Assembly: GCA_021405325.1 (NCBI GenBank)
Contig: QWII01000057.1
Location: 1-64,000 of the forward strand
DNA: 64,000 nucleotides
Direction: 5' to 3'
Source of the DNA: Caldilinea sp. CFX5
GTDB lineage: Bacteria; Chloroflexota; Anaerolineae; Caldilineales; Caldilineaceae
The translations under genes were made by a program, and so were the position numbers. Shown here piece by piece: positions 1 through 8,425 of this stretch (positions are counted from its first letter, which is position 1; each line of letters begins with the position of its first letter). The notes below the pieces were generated by a model. The model did not search any database. It was given only the letters and a program-made list of their open reading frames with translations, and was not told the DNA's origin.

Positions 1-1914
1 GGCTACCTGAATCCCTTTGCCTTTCACCGTAGCTTTGAACTGAAAGCCCAATTGGTGCGCGCCGCCATTGAGGCGATTGAGGCCATTTGGGCGGTGCTGC
101 CCAACGCACGGATTATTCATGCGGATCCTGTCATCAATGTGATCCATGACCCGGAGCGACCGGAGCATCGGCATGACGCCGAAGGCTACCGACTGGCCCA
201 ATACCAGGCGTGGGATATGCTTTCGGGACGGCTCTGGCCGTTGTTGGGTGGACAGGACAAATATCTGGATATCGTTGGTCTGAACTACTATGACCACAAC
301 CAGTGGGTCTTTAACGGCGAGTTTCTCGACCCCAGCCACCCGCTCTATCGCCCCTTTAACGATATTCTGCGCGAGATCTACGACCGCTATGGCCGGCCAA
401 TCTTGATCGCAGAAACAGGTGTCGAAGGCGAGGCGCGCGCCGACTGGTTGAATTACATTGCGAAAGAAGTGAGTACGGCCATGACATCTGGTGTACCAGT
501 AGAAGGCGTTTGCCTTTATCCGATTTGTGACTACCCCGGTTGGGATGATGAGCGTCGCTGTCAGACGGGCCTGTGGGGCTACGCCGACGCCAACGGCCAC
601 CGGAAACTCCATAAACCCCTGGCCGATGAATTACACCGGCAACAAGAATTTTTCAAACGCTTTACCCCGACCATCCTCGACACCCTGCTGACAGGGGAGA
701 TGGAATTGAGCGTAACCGAAGAAACGGAGCCGCCCGCCGTCTGTCTCTTCACCGATAGCGTCGATCCCTCCGGCATGGGCGAGCATATGCTGATTCTGGC
801 GGCGCAGTTGATGGAACGCTACCGTGTTCTCTTTGCCTGCACCCACTGCGAAAAAGGCGATGGTTTTCTCGATCGCGCCGAGGCAATGGGCTGTAGCGTG
901 CTGCCTTTGCCGGCCCATGACCAACAAGACGCCCGCCAAAAGTTGCGGTGGTGGTTACAGGAGATGCAGGTGGCGCTCTTCCACTGTCACGCCGGCATCG
1001 GTTGGGAAGGTCACTGGGGTATTCACGCGGCGCATGACGCCCAGGCGCCGGTGATTATCCGCACCGAGCATCTGCCCTATCTGCTGACCGATCCCCGCCA
1101 GCAGGCCGAGTACAAAGCGTTGTTACCCATGATCGACCAGATCATCTGTGTCTCGGCAGAAGCGGCGAAGAGCTATCGTACAGCGGGCGTGCCGGCGGAA
1201 AAGCTTTCCGTGGTACGAAACGGCATCATTCCCAAGCACGCCGAGCCGGATCGCACCGGCGTGCGCGCCGAGTTTGGCCTCGCCGCTGACGCCCAACTGG
1301 TGTTGACCGTGGCGCGCTTTACCGAGCAAAAGGGCCATTGCCATCTGCTTGACGCTATGCCCTCGATTATTGCGGCTGCGCCTAAGGCTCACTTCATTTG
1401 GGTAGGCGAGGGGCCGCTCAGAGAGAAGTTGCGCAAACAAGCGCAGACAGCAGGCATTGACGAATCCCGGCTGATCTTTACCGGTCGCCGCACTGATGTG
1501 CCGGCGCTGTTGGCCGCTGCCGATCTCTTTGTGCTGCCTTCACTCTTTGAGGGGTTGCCGCTGGTGGTGCTGGAAGCGATGGCAAATGGCATCCCAGTGG
1601 TCGGCACCCGTGTCTGCGGCACCAGCGAAGCGATCACCGACGGCTTCAATGGTCGCCTGGTGGAGGCCAAAGATAGTCAAGCGCTGGCCAATGCCGTCAT
1701 CGAAGCGTTACGCCAGCCAGGGTTAACTTCCCGCTGGGTCCACGCCGGTCGTACCCGCTTTGAGCAGGAGTTCAGCGCGGCTCGCATGGCCGAAGAGACA
1801 GCGGCGATCTACGAGGCCCTACGGACCGAAGCACGGAGCAGGCACAATGACGCACAAACGGAATTTGATTTTGTACCGGTTCAACCCTTAACGGGTGAGC
1901 GGGTAACAGGCTAG
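1..1914 (+). CDS. Glycoside hydrolase-like / GT4 glycosyltransferase fusion (5' truncated)
   Basis: The frame is open from base 1, so the true start lies outside the window. The first ~220 residues look like the C-terminal half of a clan-A (GH1-like) glycosidase barrel, with VGLNYYDHN and a nucleophile-type ILIAETG strand. After a short linker comes a full GT4 glycosyltransferase: N-terminal lobe with FTDSVDPSGMGEH, then the C-terminal lobe with VARFTEQKG and the EX7E nucleotide-sugar motif EGLPLVVLE. GT4 enzymes transfer sugars from nucleotide donors at the inner face of the membrane. A hydrolase fused to a transferase is odd; the glycosidase-like part may be a binding module. It heads a run of sugar-related genes. 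The GT4 assignment is secure, the hydrolase activity is not. Confidence 0.8.
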   Translation, partial: GYLNPFAFHRSFELKAQLVRAAIEAIEAIWAVLPNARIIHADPVINVIHDPERPEHRHDAEGYRLAQYQAWDMLSGRLWPLLGGQDKYLDIVGLNYYDHNQWVFNGEFLDPSHPLYRPFNDILREIYDRYGRPILIAETGVEGEARADWLNYIAKEVSTAMTSGVPVEGVCLYPICDYPGWDDERRCQTGLWGYADANGHRKLHKPLADELHRQQEFFKRFTPTILDTLLTGEMELSVTEETEPPAVCLFTDSVDPSGMGEHMLILAAQLMERYRVLFACTHCEKGDGFLDRAEAMGCSVLPLPAHDQQDARQKLRWWLQEMQVALFHCHAGIGWEGHWGIHAAHDAQAPVIIRTEHLPYLLTDPRQQAEYKALLPMIDQIICVSAEAAKSYRTAGVPAEKLSVVRNGIIPKHAEPDRTGVRAEFGLAADAQLVLTVARFTEQKGHCHLLDAMPSIIAAAPKAHFIWVGEGPLREKLRKQAQTAGIDESRLIFTGRRTDVPALLAAADLFVLPSLFEGLPLVVLEAMANGIPVVGTRVCGTSEAITDGFNGRLVEAKDSQALANAVIEALRQPGLTSRWVHAGRTRFEQEFSAARMAEETAAIYEALRTEARSRHNDAQTEFDFVPVQPLTGERVTG

Positions 1915-1922
1915 TTAACCCG

Positions 1923-2065
1923 TTAACAATCATTAATTGTCAATTAACGTATCTATTCAGGTTAGGTGCAGAAACCAGGTTTTTCTTTGGCAAGTGACCG
2001 TACTCATCGGTGAAAAACCTGGTTTCTGGCTGAATCGTTACCAATTAACAATTAATGATTGTTAA
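1923..2065. repeat. Nested AT-rich inverted-repeat element
   Basis: The outer arms are perfect 17-bp inverted copies, TTAACAATCATTAATTG at 1923-1939 and its complement at 2049-2065. An inner pair, CAGAAACCAGG (from 1969) against CCTGGTTTCTG (ending 2028), is nested inside. It fills the gap between the fusion gene and the next start. It could be a MITE remnant or a transcript-end hairpin. Confidence 0.75.
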
Positions 2066-2086
2066 TGAATTTCATTGGAGACGACT

Positions 2087-3064
2087 ATGGATCGGGTACG
2101 AGTGGGCTTTATCGGCGCCGGCGGGATTGCCAGTCGCCATATCGGCAATTGCCTAAGCTTTGACGACGTTGACCTGGTGGCGGTAGCTGACCCGGTGCAC
2201 GAACGGGCGCAGGCGCAAGCGGCGCGCGGTGCGGCGACGGTCTATACTAGTCATGAAGCGATGCTCGATCAGGAGCAGCTTGACGCTCTTTACATCTGTG
2301 TGCCACCCTTTGCCCACGGGCCGCTGGAGCTGGCAGCCATTGAACGGCGGCTGCCTTTTTTTGTGGAAAAGCCCCTGGCGACCACCTGGGCAACCGCTCA
2401 GACGATTGCCGATGGTGTCGCCGCCAACAAGCTGGTGACGGCGGTCGGCTATCACTGGCGCTATCTAGACACCACCGAAGAAGTCCAGGAATTGTTGAGT
2501 AACAAGCTGGCGCGCCTGGCTTTGGGCTATTGGCTCGACTTTACGCCACCCCCCGCCTGGTGGTCGCGCCAGGAGCAATCGGGCGGGCAGATGGTCGAAC
2601 AGACAACCCATCTCTTTGACCTGGCGCGGCTGCTCGTTGGCGATGTCACCAAAATTTATGCGGCCGGGGCACAGCTTGCACGACCGGCCTACCCCGACGC
2701 CGATGTTTGTGATGTGAGCGTCGCTACCTTGCACTTTGCGTCCGGTGCGTTGGGGACGATGGCCTCCACTTGTCTGTTGAACTGGCCCCATCGCATTGGT
2801 CTCCATCTCTTTTGTGAAGGGATGGCCATTGAACTTTCCGAATTTGAAGTAATGGTGGATGTGGGACAAGGGCGCCCGGTGCGCCGCGCCGAGGGCGATC
2901 CCTTTATCCGCGAAGATCGCGCCTTTATCGACGCCGTTCAGGGCAAAGCCAACCGGATCCGCGCCCCCTACCCCGAAGCTTTAAAATCCTTCCAACTGAC
3001 GCTAGCCGCCAATCAATCGGCGCAGGAAGGGCGTCCGTTGGATTTACATACATTATCGTTATGA
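2087..3064 (+). CDS. Gfo/Idh/MocA family oxidoreductase
   Basis: A 325-residue NAD(P)-dependent sugar or polyol dehydrogenase. The N-terminal Rossmann fold shows GFIGAGGIASRH at residues ~6-17, and the family signature EKPLA follows near residue 95, contributing the lysine that binds cofactor and substrate. The C-terminal alpha/beta domain (GALGTMAST region) is typical. The ATG at 2087 is preferred over an in-frame TTG 12 bases upstream because a GGAG ribosome site lies 6 bases before it. Its neighbours are glycosyltransferases and an MDR dehydrogenase, so it probably modifies a nucleotide sugar or free sugar. The substrate cannot be read from the sequence. Confidence 0.9.
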   Translation: MDRVRVGFIGAGGIASRHIGNCLSFDDVDLVAVADPVHERAQAQAARGAATVYTSHEAMLDQEQLDALYICVPPFAHGPLELAAIERRLPFFVEKPLATTWATAQTIADGVAANKLVTAVGYHWRYLDTTEEVQELLSNKLARLALGYWLDFTPPPAWWSRQEQSGGQMVEQTTHLFDLARLLVGDVTKIYAAGAQLARPAYPDADVCDVSVATLHFASGALGTMASTCLLNWPHRIGLHLFCEGMAIELSEFEVMVDVGQGRPVRRAEGDPFIREDRAFIDAVQGKANRIRAPYPEALKSFQLTLAANQSAQEGRPLDLHTLSL

Positions 3065-3072
3065 AGCAATTG

Positions 3073-3218
3073 TCGCGTGGTCGTTACGTCGCGTGGTCGC
3101 ATAGTCGCTTGGTCGTTTGGTCAGTTGGATGTCTGACAGACAACCAATTGACAGCAAGACAACACGACTACGCGACCACGCGACGTAACGACCACGCGAC
3201 GTAACGACCACGCGACCA
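3073..3218. repeat. 8-bp-periodic inverted repeat (octamer palindrome 1)
   Basis: The left arm consists of consecutive 8-base units of the type TCGCGTGG and TCGTTACG (3073-3128). The right arm (3163-3218) is built from complementary 8-base units such as CGCGACCA. A stretch of 28 bases (3073-3100) is perfectly complementary to 3172-3199. It starts 8 bases after the preceding stop codon and ends just before the next gene's ribosome site. Confidence 0.85.
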
Positions 3219-3234
3219 AGAACAGGACTTGACC

Positions 3235-4449
3235 ATGTCTACGCGAATGATTCGCTCGTTGGGTGTTGAAGATAAAGGCCGCGCCTACTTCTTCAGTTAT
3301 GAAGAGGGACCGCCGCCGGCCAACCACTTCCGGCTGGATACGCTCTATACGGGCATTTCCACCGGTACAGAATTGACCTTTTTTCATGGCACAAACCCCT
3401 ATCTCCATGCCCGCTGGGATGAAGAGTTTGGTCTCTTTCATCAGGGCGAGCCGAGCGCCCACTACCCTATTCCCTTTATGGGTTACATGGAAGTCGGCCG
3501 CGTGACGGAGAGCCGGGCGCAGGCGATCAAGGAAGGGGAGCTGGTGGCAATGGCCTATGGTCACAAAAGTGGTCATACGGCCGATGCCCTCCATGAATTT
3601 TATATACCGCTGCCGCACGACCTTGACCCGATCCTGGGCATTTATGTGGCCCAAATGGGGCCGATCTGCGCGAACGGCATTTTACATGCTGCTGCCGAGA
3701 TGGTCGGCTATGATGTGCGTAACTTGGGGGATGGCGTGCGCGGGCGCAATGTGCTGGTCTTGGGGGCCGGCGTGGTCGGTCAATTGACGGCGCTCTTTGC
3801 CCGTCACTGTGGCGCGGCCAATGTAGTGCTGACCAATCGCACCCCGCAGCGGCTGGCGGCAGCAGAAGCGATGGGGACAAACACCCTAAATGAAACCGAG
3901 ATCGAACCCTGGCGCTACTGCAAAGAACAGTGGCATCATGGTCGCAATGACCGGGGGGCAGATCTGGTCTTCCAGTGTCGGGCGGAACCGGCCAGTTTAC
4001 AAATGGCGCTGCGCTGTCTGCGTCCCCAAGGGGCGGTCATTGATCTGGCCTTTTATCAGGGGGGCGCCGAAGCGGTGCGGCTAGGCGAAGAATTTCACCA
4101 TAATGGGCTGACCATCCGCTGCGCCCAGATCGGGCGAGTGCCGCGCGGCTTGGGGCATCTGTGGAACCGTCAGCGGTTGGCGATTGAAACCATCGATCTG
4201 CTGCGCACTTTCACGCTGGAAATCTGTGACCATCTAATCACCGATATCGTACCTTATGACAATGGGCCGGCCTTTATGACCCGGATGGCCCAGAGCTACC
4301 AACCGCAGGTGTTGCAAGCTGTCCTGGCGCTGCCCCCCGATCGGACAGCCAATAAGGCGCTGGCCGCTGCCCAGCCCCAAGACCAGCCGGCGCTCTTCCA
4401 AAGTGAAACGCTGCGCATCCACTCAGTGCGCGAGGTGGTCCATGCGTAG
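3235..4449 (+). CDS. Medium-chain (MDR) zinc-type dehydrogenase
   Basis: A 404-residue MDR-superfamily oxidoreductase. It has a GroES-like N-terminal half and a Rossmann nucleotide-binding domain with VLGAGVVGQLTALFARH around residues 180-196. It probably oxidises or reduces a sugar alcohol or a related alcohol with NAD(P). The ATG at 3235 has AGGA 7 bases upstream, so it is preferred to the TTG at 3229. The last codons overlap the next gene by 8 bases, which implies translational coupling with the glycosyltransferase. I did not find the classic structural four-cysteine zinc loop, so it may have at most the catalytic metal. Confidence 0.85.
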   Translation: MSTRMIRSLGVEDKGRAYFFSYEEGPPPANHFRLDTLYTGISTGTELTFFHGTNPYLHARWDEEFGLFHQGEPSAHYPIPFMGYMEVGRVTESRAQAIKEGELVAMAYGHKSGHTADALHEFYIPLPHDLDPILGIYVAQMGPICANGILHAAAEMVGYDVRNLGDGVRGRNVLVLGAGVVGQLTALFARHCGAANVVLTNRTPQRLAAAEAMGTNTLNETEIEPWRYCKEQWHHGRNDRGADLVFQCRAEPASLQMALRCLRPQGAVIDLAFYQGGAEAVRLGEEFHHNGLTIRCAQIGRVPRGLGHLWNRQRLAIETIDLLRTFTLEICDHLITDIVPYDNGPAFMTRMAQSYQPQVLQAVLALPPDRTANKALAAAQPQDQPALFQSETLRIHSVREVVHA

Positions 4450-5602
4450 TGACCATTGGCCCAAACGCATCCTCTTTGTCTTTGCCTGGCTGGTAGTCGG
4501 CGGTGAGGAGACCGAAGTTCGCCTTCTGGCGCAAAACCTGGATCGCCGCCGCTATACCCTGGAGGTCGTTCCTTGTTTTCATAAACCGAATATGCCCGAA
4601 CAGACGATTGCCCAGTTGGCGGCGCTGGGCGTCCCGGTCGACAAGACGCCCTATCACCTCTCGTTTGCGGATACGGTAACGTATCTGACGCGCAAGATTC
4701 CTGCGTATGATCTGGTTGTTGCTTGTCAAGCGGCGCCTGATGTCTATCCTGCGCTGGAGCGCCTGACGCAACGACCACCTTTAATCGAACATGGCGGGCT
4801 GGTGGAGGAAGCGCTCCGCGGGCCAAAGCATTTGACCACGCGCTACGTCGGCGTTTGCGATACCATCTGCCAAGCCGCGCGCAGCCAAATGCCAACCCGT
4901 CCACACCATGTGCTGGCGATTCCGTCCATGGTCGATCTCAGCGAGTTTGATCGGCGCCACCGGGCTGCCGTGCGCCGGGAATGGGGTGTTGACGATGCGA
5001 TCACCATGATTGGTTGGGTTGGTCGGCTGGATCGGAAAAAACGGGTGGAAGATTTTATTCGGGCGGCGGCGCTACTCCATGCGACCCACCCGGCCACCCG
5101 CTTTGTGGTCATTGGCGGCCCGGACGCCTTTATGCCTGAATATGCCGACGAACTCCAGGCGCTGGCGCACGATCTCAAGCTGGCCGGCATCCTGCGGTTT
5201 CTGGGGGATCGCGCCGATGTGCCGCGCCTGTTAAGCGGTTTGGATATCTTTGCCTGGTTGTCACAGGGTGAAGGGATGCCGCATGTCATTGCCGAAGCCG
5301 GTGCGGCCGGCTTGCCCGTGGTGGCGACTTGTGACAATGGCGCAGCCGAACAGATTACCCACGGCCAGACCGGCTTGTTTGTGCCCTATGGCGCGCCGGC
5401 TGAGGTAGCTACTACGCTGGCATGGCTGGTGCGCGATCCAGCCTTACGTCGGCGTTTGGGCGACAATCTGCGCCGCAAAGTTGAACAAGAGTACAGTGCA
5501 ACAGTCGTGACACGGCGCTGGGAGGCGCTGTTCGACGAATTGCTGACAGAAACGACATGGGCGCAAGAATTGCGCCACTCCCCTGGCGTCCTGGTGCGAT
5601 GA
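4442..5602 (+). CDS. GT4 family glycosyltransferase
   Basis: A 386-residue GT-B fold glycosyltransferase. The N-terminal lobe carries FAWLVVGGEETEVRLLAQ, and the C-terminal lobe has IGWVGRLDRKKRVEDFI and the EX7E motif EGMPHVIAE, followed by GLPVVATCDNGAAEQI. It probably extends an exopolysaccharide or glycolipid at the cytoplasmic membrane. The ATG at 4442 lies inside the preceding dehydrogenase gene (8-base overlap), as expected in an operon. An in-frame GTG at 4403 is possible but would lie deeper in the upstream gene. The sugar donor is unknown. Confidence 0.88.
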   Translation: MRSDHWPKRILFVFAWLVVGGEETEVRLLAQNLDRRRYTLEVVPCFHKPNMPEQTIAQLAALGVPVDKTPYHLSFADTVTYLTRKIPAYDLVVACQAAPDVYPALERLTQRPPLIEHGGLVEEALRGPKHLTTRYVGVCDTICQAARSQMPTRPHHVLAIPSMVDLSEFDRRHRAAVRREWGVDDAITMIGWVGRLDRKKRVEDFIRAAALLHATHPATRFVVIGGPDAFMPEYADELQALAHDLKLAGILRFLGDRADVPRLLSGLDIFAWLSQGEGMPHVIAEAGAAGLPVVATCDNGAAEQITHGQTGLFVPYGAPAEVATTLAWLVRDPALRRRLGDNLRRKVEQEYSATVVTRRWEALFDELLTETTWAQELRHSPGVLVR

Positions 5603-5715
5603 TTGCTAAACGGGGCAAACCCATCATCACCAGACTTGGTTTTTAGCCGTTTCGCTGACACCAAGTGGCCCCCAGTGGAAACCGATGTTTATCGAGCATG
5701 AGGAGAAAGAAATTT

Positions 5716-7161
5716 ATGCGAAACTATATTCTTGGTGGCGGCGTCACCGGTCTAGCGGCTGGTATCAGTTCAGGGCTACCGGTCTTTGAAGCCGTGACCG
5801 AACCGGGCGGCATTTGCAGTTCCTACTATGTACGTCCCGGCGAAAGCCAACGCCTACACCAGGCCCCGACGGATGAGGAAGCCTATCGCTTTGAAATTGG
5901 CGGCGGCCACTGGATCTTTGGCGGCGACCCGACCATTTTACAATTCTTGCGCACAATTGCCCCCTTAAAGTCCTACGCCCGCCGTTCGTCGGTCTATTTT
6001 GCCGACCAGGAGCGCTATGTTCCCTATCCCATCCAAAATCACCTGCGCTTTCTCGACAGTGATGTCGTGCGCCAGGTGCTGAAGGAGTTGGTCAATCCGG
6101 CGGGCGAATTTAAGACCATGGCCGAATGGATGACGCAGAGCTTTGGCCCGACCCTCTGCCGACTCTTCTTTAACCCGTTCCATGACCTCTACACTGCCGG
6201 TCTCTATAAAGTGATCGCGCCGCAGGATGCCTACAAGTCGCCGGTGAGCTTGTCCCATGTGATTCAGGGCGCCTTTGGCGATGCGCCGTCGGTGGGCTAC
6301 AACGTCACCTTTGTCTACCCGGCGGAGGGCTTGAACACGCTGGCCCACCGGATGGCGAGCGCTTGTGACATGCGCTATGGCAAACGCGTTGTAGAGATTG
6401 ACATCAAGAACAAAGAAGTCGCCTTTACCGACGGCACCAGCGTTGGCTACAACTCGCTGCTCTCGACACTGCCACTCTGCACCATGTTGAAGATGACCGG
6501 CATCCAAACCGAGACCCAGGCCGATCCGCACACCGCTGTGTTGGTGCTGAACATCGGCGCCCGTCGCGGCGAGAAATGCCCGGATGATCACTGGCTCTAT
6601 AACCCCGACGCCAAATCGGGCTTCCACCGCGTCGGCTTCTACAGCAATGTCGATCGCTCCTTTATGCCCAAATCGGCGCGACCGGACAACAATGCAGTCA
6701 GCATCTATGTCGAGCGCGCCTATCTGCCTGACCAGAAACCGACCGACGCTGAAGTTAAGGAATATGCCGACAACGTGGTGCGCGAATTGCAGGCTTGGGG
6801 TTACATTACCGAAGCCGAGGTGGTCGATCCCACCTGGATCGATGTGGCCTACACCTGGTCCTATCCCAACTCGCAATGGAAGAAGCAGGCGCTGCAGCAG
6901 TTAGAAGAGCAGGGCATCTACTCCATCGGGCGCTATGGCCGCTGGATCTTCCAGGGCATTGCCGATTCGGTGCGCGATGGCTTCTATGCCGGCGCCAGCT
7001 TCAAGACGCTGGAAGACAAGAGCAAGATCATCCACATGGGTGAGGTGCAGCAGCGCAAGCGTGTTGGCGCCGAGAAGATTGTCGCCAACGGCAAGGCGGC
7101 GCGCGCCAGCCGCGCCAACGGCAGAATGGCTGTGCCGGAAGCTGTGAAGGTAAAGCCGTAA
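5716..7161 (+). CDS. FAD-dependent amine-oxidase / UDP-galactopyranose-mutase-like protein
   Basis: A 481-residue flavoprotein. The N-terminus is a compact FAD dinucleotide fold with ILGGGVTGLAAG at residues ~4-15, followed by an FEIGGGHWIFGGD active-site-like stretch. The overall layout resembles UDP-galactopyranose mutases and protoporphyrinogen-oxidase-like proteins found in capsule clusters. UGMs interconvert ring forms of UDP-galactose, but the substrate here is not determined. The chosen ATG has a strong AGGAG about 10 bases upstream; an earlier in-frame ATG at 5665 lacks one. The C-terminal ~40 residues are Lys/Arg/Ala-rich and probably disordered. Confidence 0.75.
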   Translation: MRNYILGGGVTGLAAGISSGLPVFEAVTEPGGICSSYYVRPGESQRLHQAPTDEEAYRFEIGGGHWIFGGDPTILQFLRTIAPLKSYARRSSVYFADQERYVPYPIQNHLRFLDSDVVRQVLKELVNPAGEFKTMAEWMTQSFGPTLCRLFFNPFHDLYTAGLYKVIAPQDAYKSPVSLSHVIQGAFGDAPSVGYNVTFVYPAEGLNTLAHRMASACDMRYGKRVVEIDIKNKEVAFTDGTSVGYNSLLSTLPLCTMLKMTGIQTETQADPHTAVLVLNIGARRGEKCPDDHWLYNPDAKSGFHRVGFYSNVDRSFMPKSARPDNNAVSIYVERAYLPDQKPTDAEVKEYADNVVRELQAWGYITEAEVVDPTWIDVAYTWSYPNSQWKKQALQQLEEQGIYSIGRYGRWIFQGIADSVRDGFYAGASFKTLEDKSKIIHMGEVQQRKRVGAEKIVANGKAARASRANGRMAVPEAVKVKP

Positions 7162-7170
7162 CGGCCTGCC

Positions 7171-7290
7171 GGTAGGAAAGACTGATGAAGGTTAGCTAAT
7201 GGTTTCGGTAATCCTTGGAACTTGTCACGCCGGCGGCGATGACCTACAGTTACCGATTTATTTACATAACCTTCATCAGTCTTTACTACC
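7171..7290. repeat. 120-bp element with 24-bp terminal inverted repeats
   Basis: The arms at 7171-7194 and 7267-7290 are complementary over 24 bases with one mismatch. The outer end reads GGTAGTAAAGACTGATG. The GTAGTAAAGACT end is shared with the palindromes at 31352 and 48278, suggesting one MITE-like family. Confidence 0.75.
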
Positions 7291-7309
7291 AAAGTAAGCG
7301 TGACCAACC

Positions 7310-7840
7310 ATGACGGAACAACAAGAGCAAACCGGTTCGCAACCGCCGCCGCCACCCCCCTTTCCCCGAAAGATTCAACTGCACCGCGTCCAACTGATTG
7401 GGATGCCGCTCCTGATGTTGGTGCCGCTTTTGGCAATCTTAGGCGTCTTTGGCGAAACCTTCGCCACGACAAAGAGCCAGCATGACCGCCTCACGGTGCA
7501 AGTCCACTATGCGACGCGCTACCGCTACAAGATGGCAAATCCGGTCGAGGTGGCTGTCCACAATGATTCGACGGCGCCGTTGGCAGCCGTAGAAGTCCGC
7601 TTTGCCAAGGCATATATCGACCAGTTTAGCGACACAACTTTCACACCGCAAGTAGAGACGATTACGGATCAGTTTTACATTGTCCGATTTCGCGACCTCC
7701 AACCGGACGAAACGCGCATTGTCACAGTGAGTCTTCAAGGGGAGCGCTACGGGCGTCACCAAGGCGTGATCGTTGTTGCTGACGCCGATGATCCGGCGCA
7801 TGGGTTGGAGACACCGATTGCTACCTGGATTTTTCCCTAA
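7310..7840 (+). CDS. Conserved single-pass membrane protein, function unknown
   Basis: A 176-residue protein with a short Pro-rich cytoplasmic tail (residues ~8-18), one hydrophobic helix (VQLIGMPLLMLVPLLAILGV, ~27-46) and an exposed beta-rich domain of ~120 residues. The exposed part contains VAVHNDSTAPLAAVEVRF and LQPDETRIVTVSL and reads like an Ig/CARDB-type sandwich. The next gene, a DUF421 membrane protein, starts 11 bases later, so the two are probably co-transcribed and may act together at the envelope. I do not recognise a named family. Confidence 0.7.
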   Translation: MTEQQEQTGSQPPPPPPFPRKIQLHRVQLIGMPLLMLVPLLAILGVFGETFATTKSQHDRLTVQVHYATRYRYKMANPVEVAVHNDSTAPLAAVEVRFAKAYIDQFSDTTFTPQVETITDQFYIVRFRDLQPDETRIVTVSLQGERYGRHQGVIVVADADDPAHGLETPIATWIFP

Positions 7841-7851
7841 GGGGGTGCGCT

Positions 7852-8337
7852 ATGGAAACGGTCATTCGTGTCATCGTTATCTATCTGTTTGTCCTCATCG
7901 GGCTGCGAGTGGTGGGGAAGCGCGAGTTCAGCCAGCTCTCGCCGATGGAGTTGGTAACGTTACTCCTGATCCCCGAACTGGTATCGCAATCGTTGGTGCG
8001 CGAAGATTTTTCGCTCACCAATGCCATCATTGCCGTCTGTACGCTCCTCTCCCTGGTCTTTCTTAACTCATTGCTGCTACAAAAGAGTGAACGGATGGCC
8101 GATATCGTGGAAGGCAAGCCGGCGCTGCTGGTGCAACATGGCAAGTTTATCGCTGATAACATGAACAAAGAACGGATCAGCCCGGAAGAACTTTTTGCCG
8201 AGATGCACCAGGTTGGTCTCTATCAACTGTCACAGATCAAATGGGCGGTGCTGGAGAGTGATGGTCGTATCTCGTTTGTGCCGGAAGAGGGGCAACAAGG
8301 CAATCCGATCCGATCTGTGGAAAAAGAAATTCAATAG
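7852..8337 (+). CDS. DUF421 (YetF-like) membrane protein
   Basis: A 161-residue protein with two or three N-terminal membrane helices (residues ~3-20, ~38-50 and ~58-80) and a soluble C-terminal domain. The family hallmark GLRVVGKREFSQLSPMELV is near residue 20, and the later ALLVQHGKF and MHQVGLYQLSQIKWAVLESDG motifs match the YetF/DUF421 C-terminal domain. The biochemical role of the family is unclear; Bacillus relatives are linked to spore or stress physiology. It forms a tight pair with the preceding membrane protein. Length is slightly short for the family, but both landmark regions are present. Confidence 0.85.
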   Translation: METVIRVIVIYLFVLIGLRVVGKREFSQLSPMELVTLLLIPELVSQSLVREDFSLTNAIIAVCTLLSLVFLNSLLLQKSERMADIVEGKPALLVQHGKFIADNMNKERISPEELFAEMHQVGLYQLSQIKWAVLESDGRISFVPEEGQQGNPIRSVEKEIQ

Positions 8338-8359
8338 ATTACGGTAACTGCCAAGCCGT

Positions 8360-8396
8360 CCCACTCTACGCCAGTCACGGACTAGCGCAGAGTGGG
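8360..8396. repeat. Intergenic palindrome, CAGTCACGGACT family (copy 1)
   Basis: CCCACTCT pairs with AGAGTGGG around a core AGT-CACGG-ACT, with two single mismatches inside the stem. The loop CACGG and flanking AGT/ACT are the same as in the copy at 12492, and the core recurs in other gaps. Confidence 0.7.
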
Positions 8397-8425
8397 TTTA
8401 GTCGTTACAAATTACGGAGAAAATC

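Noticed and set aside
2075..2086. TTG-initiated extension of the first Gfo/Idh gene
   Set aside because: The ribosome site GGAG overlaps this TTG and is correctly spaced for the ATG at 2087.
5965..6876. 303-codon frame on the minus strand opposite the UGM-like gene
   Set aside because: Antisense to a well-supported flavoprotein; composition is typical of a shadow frame.
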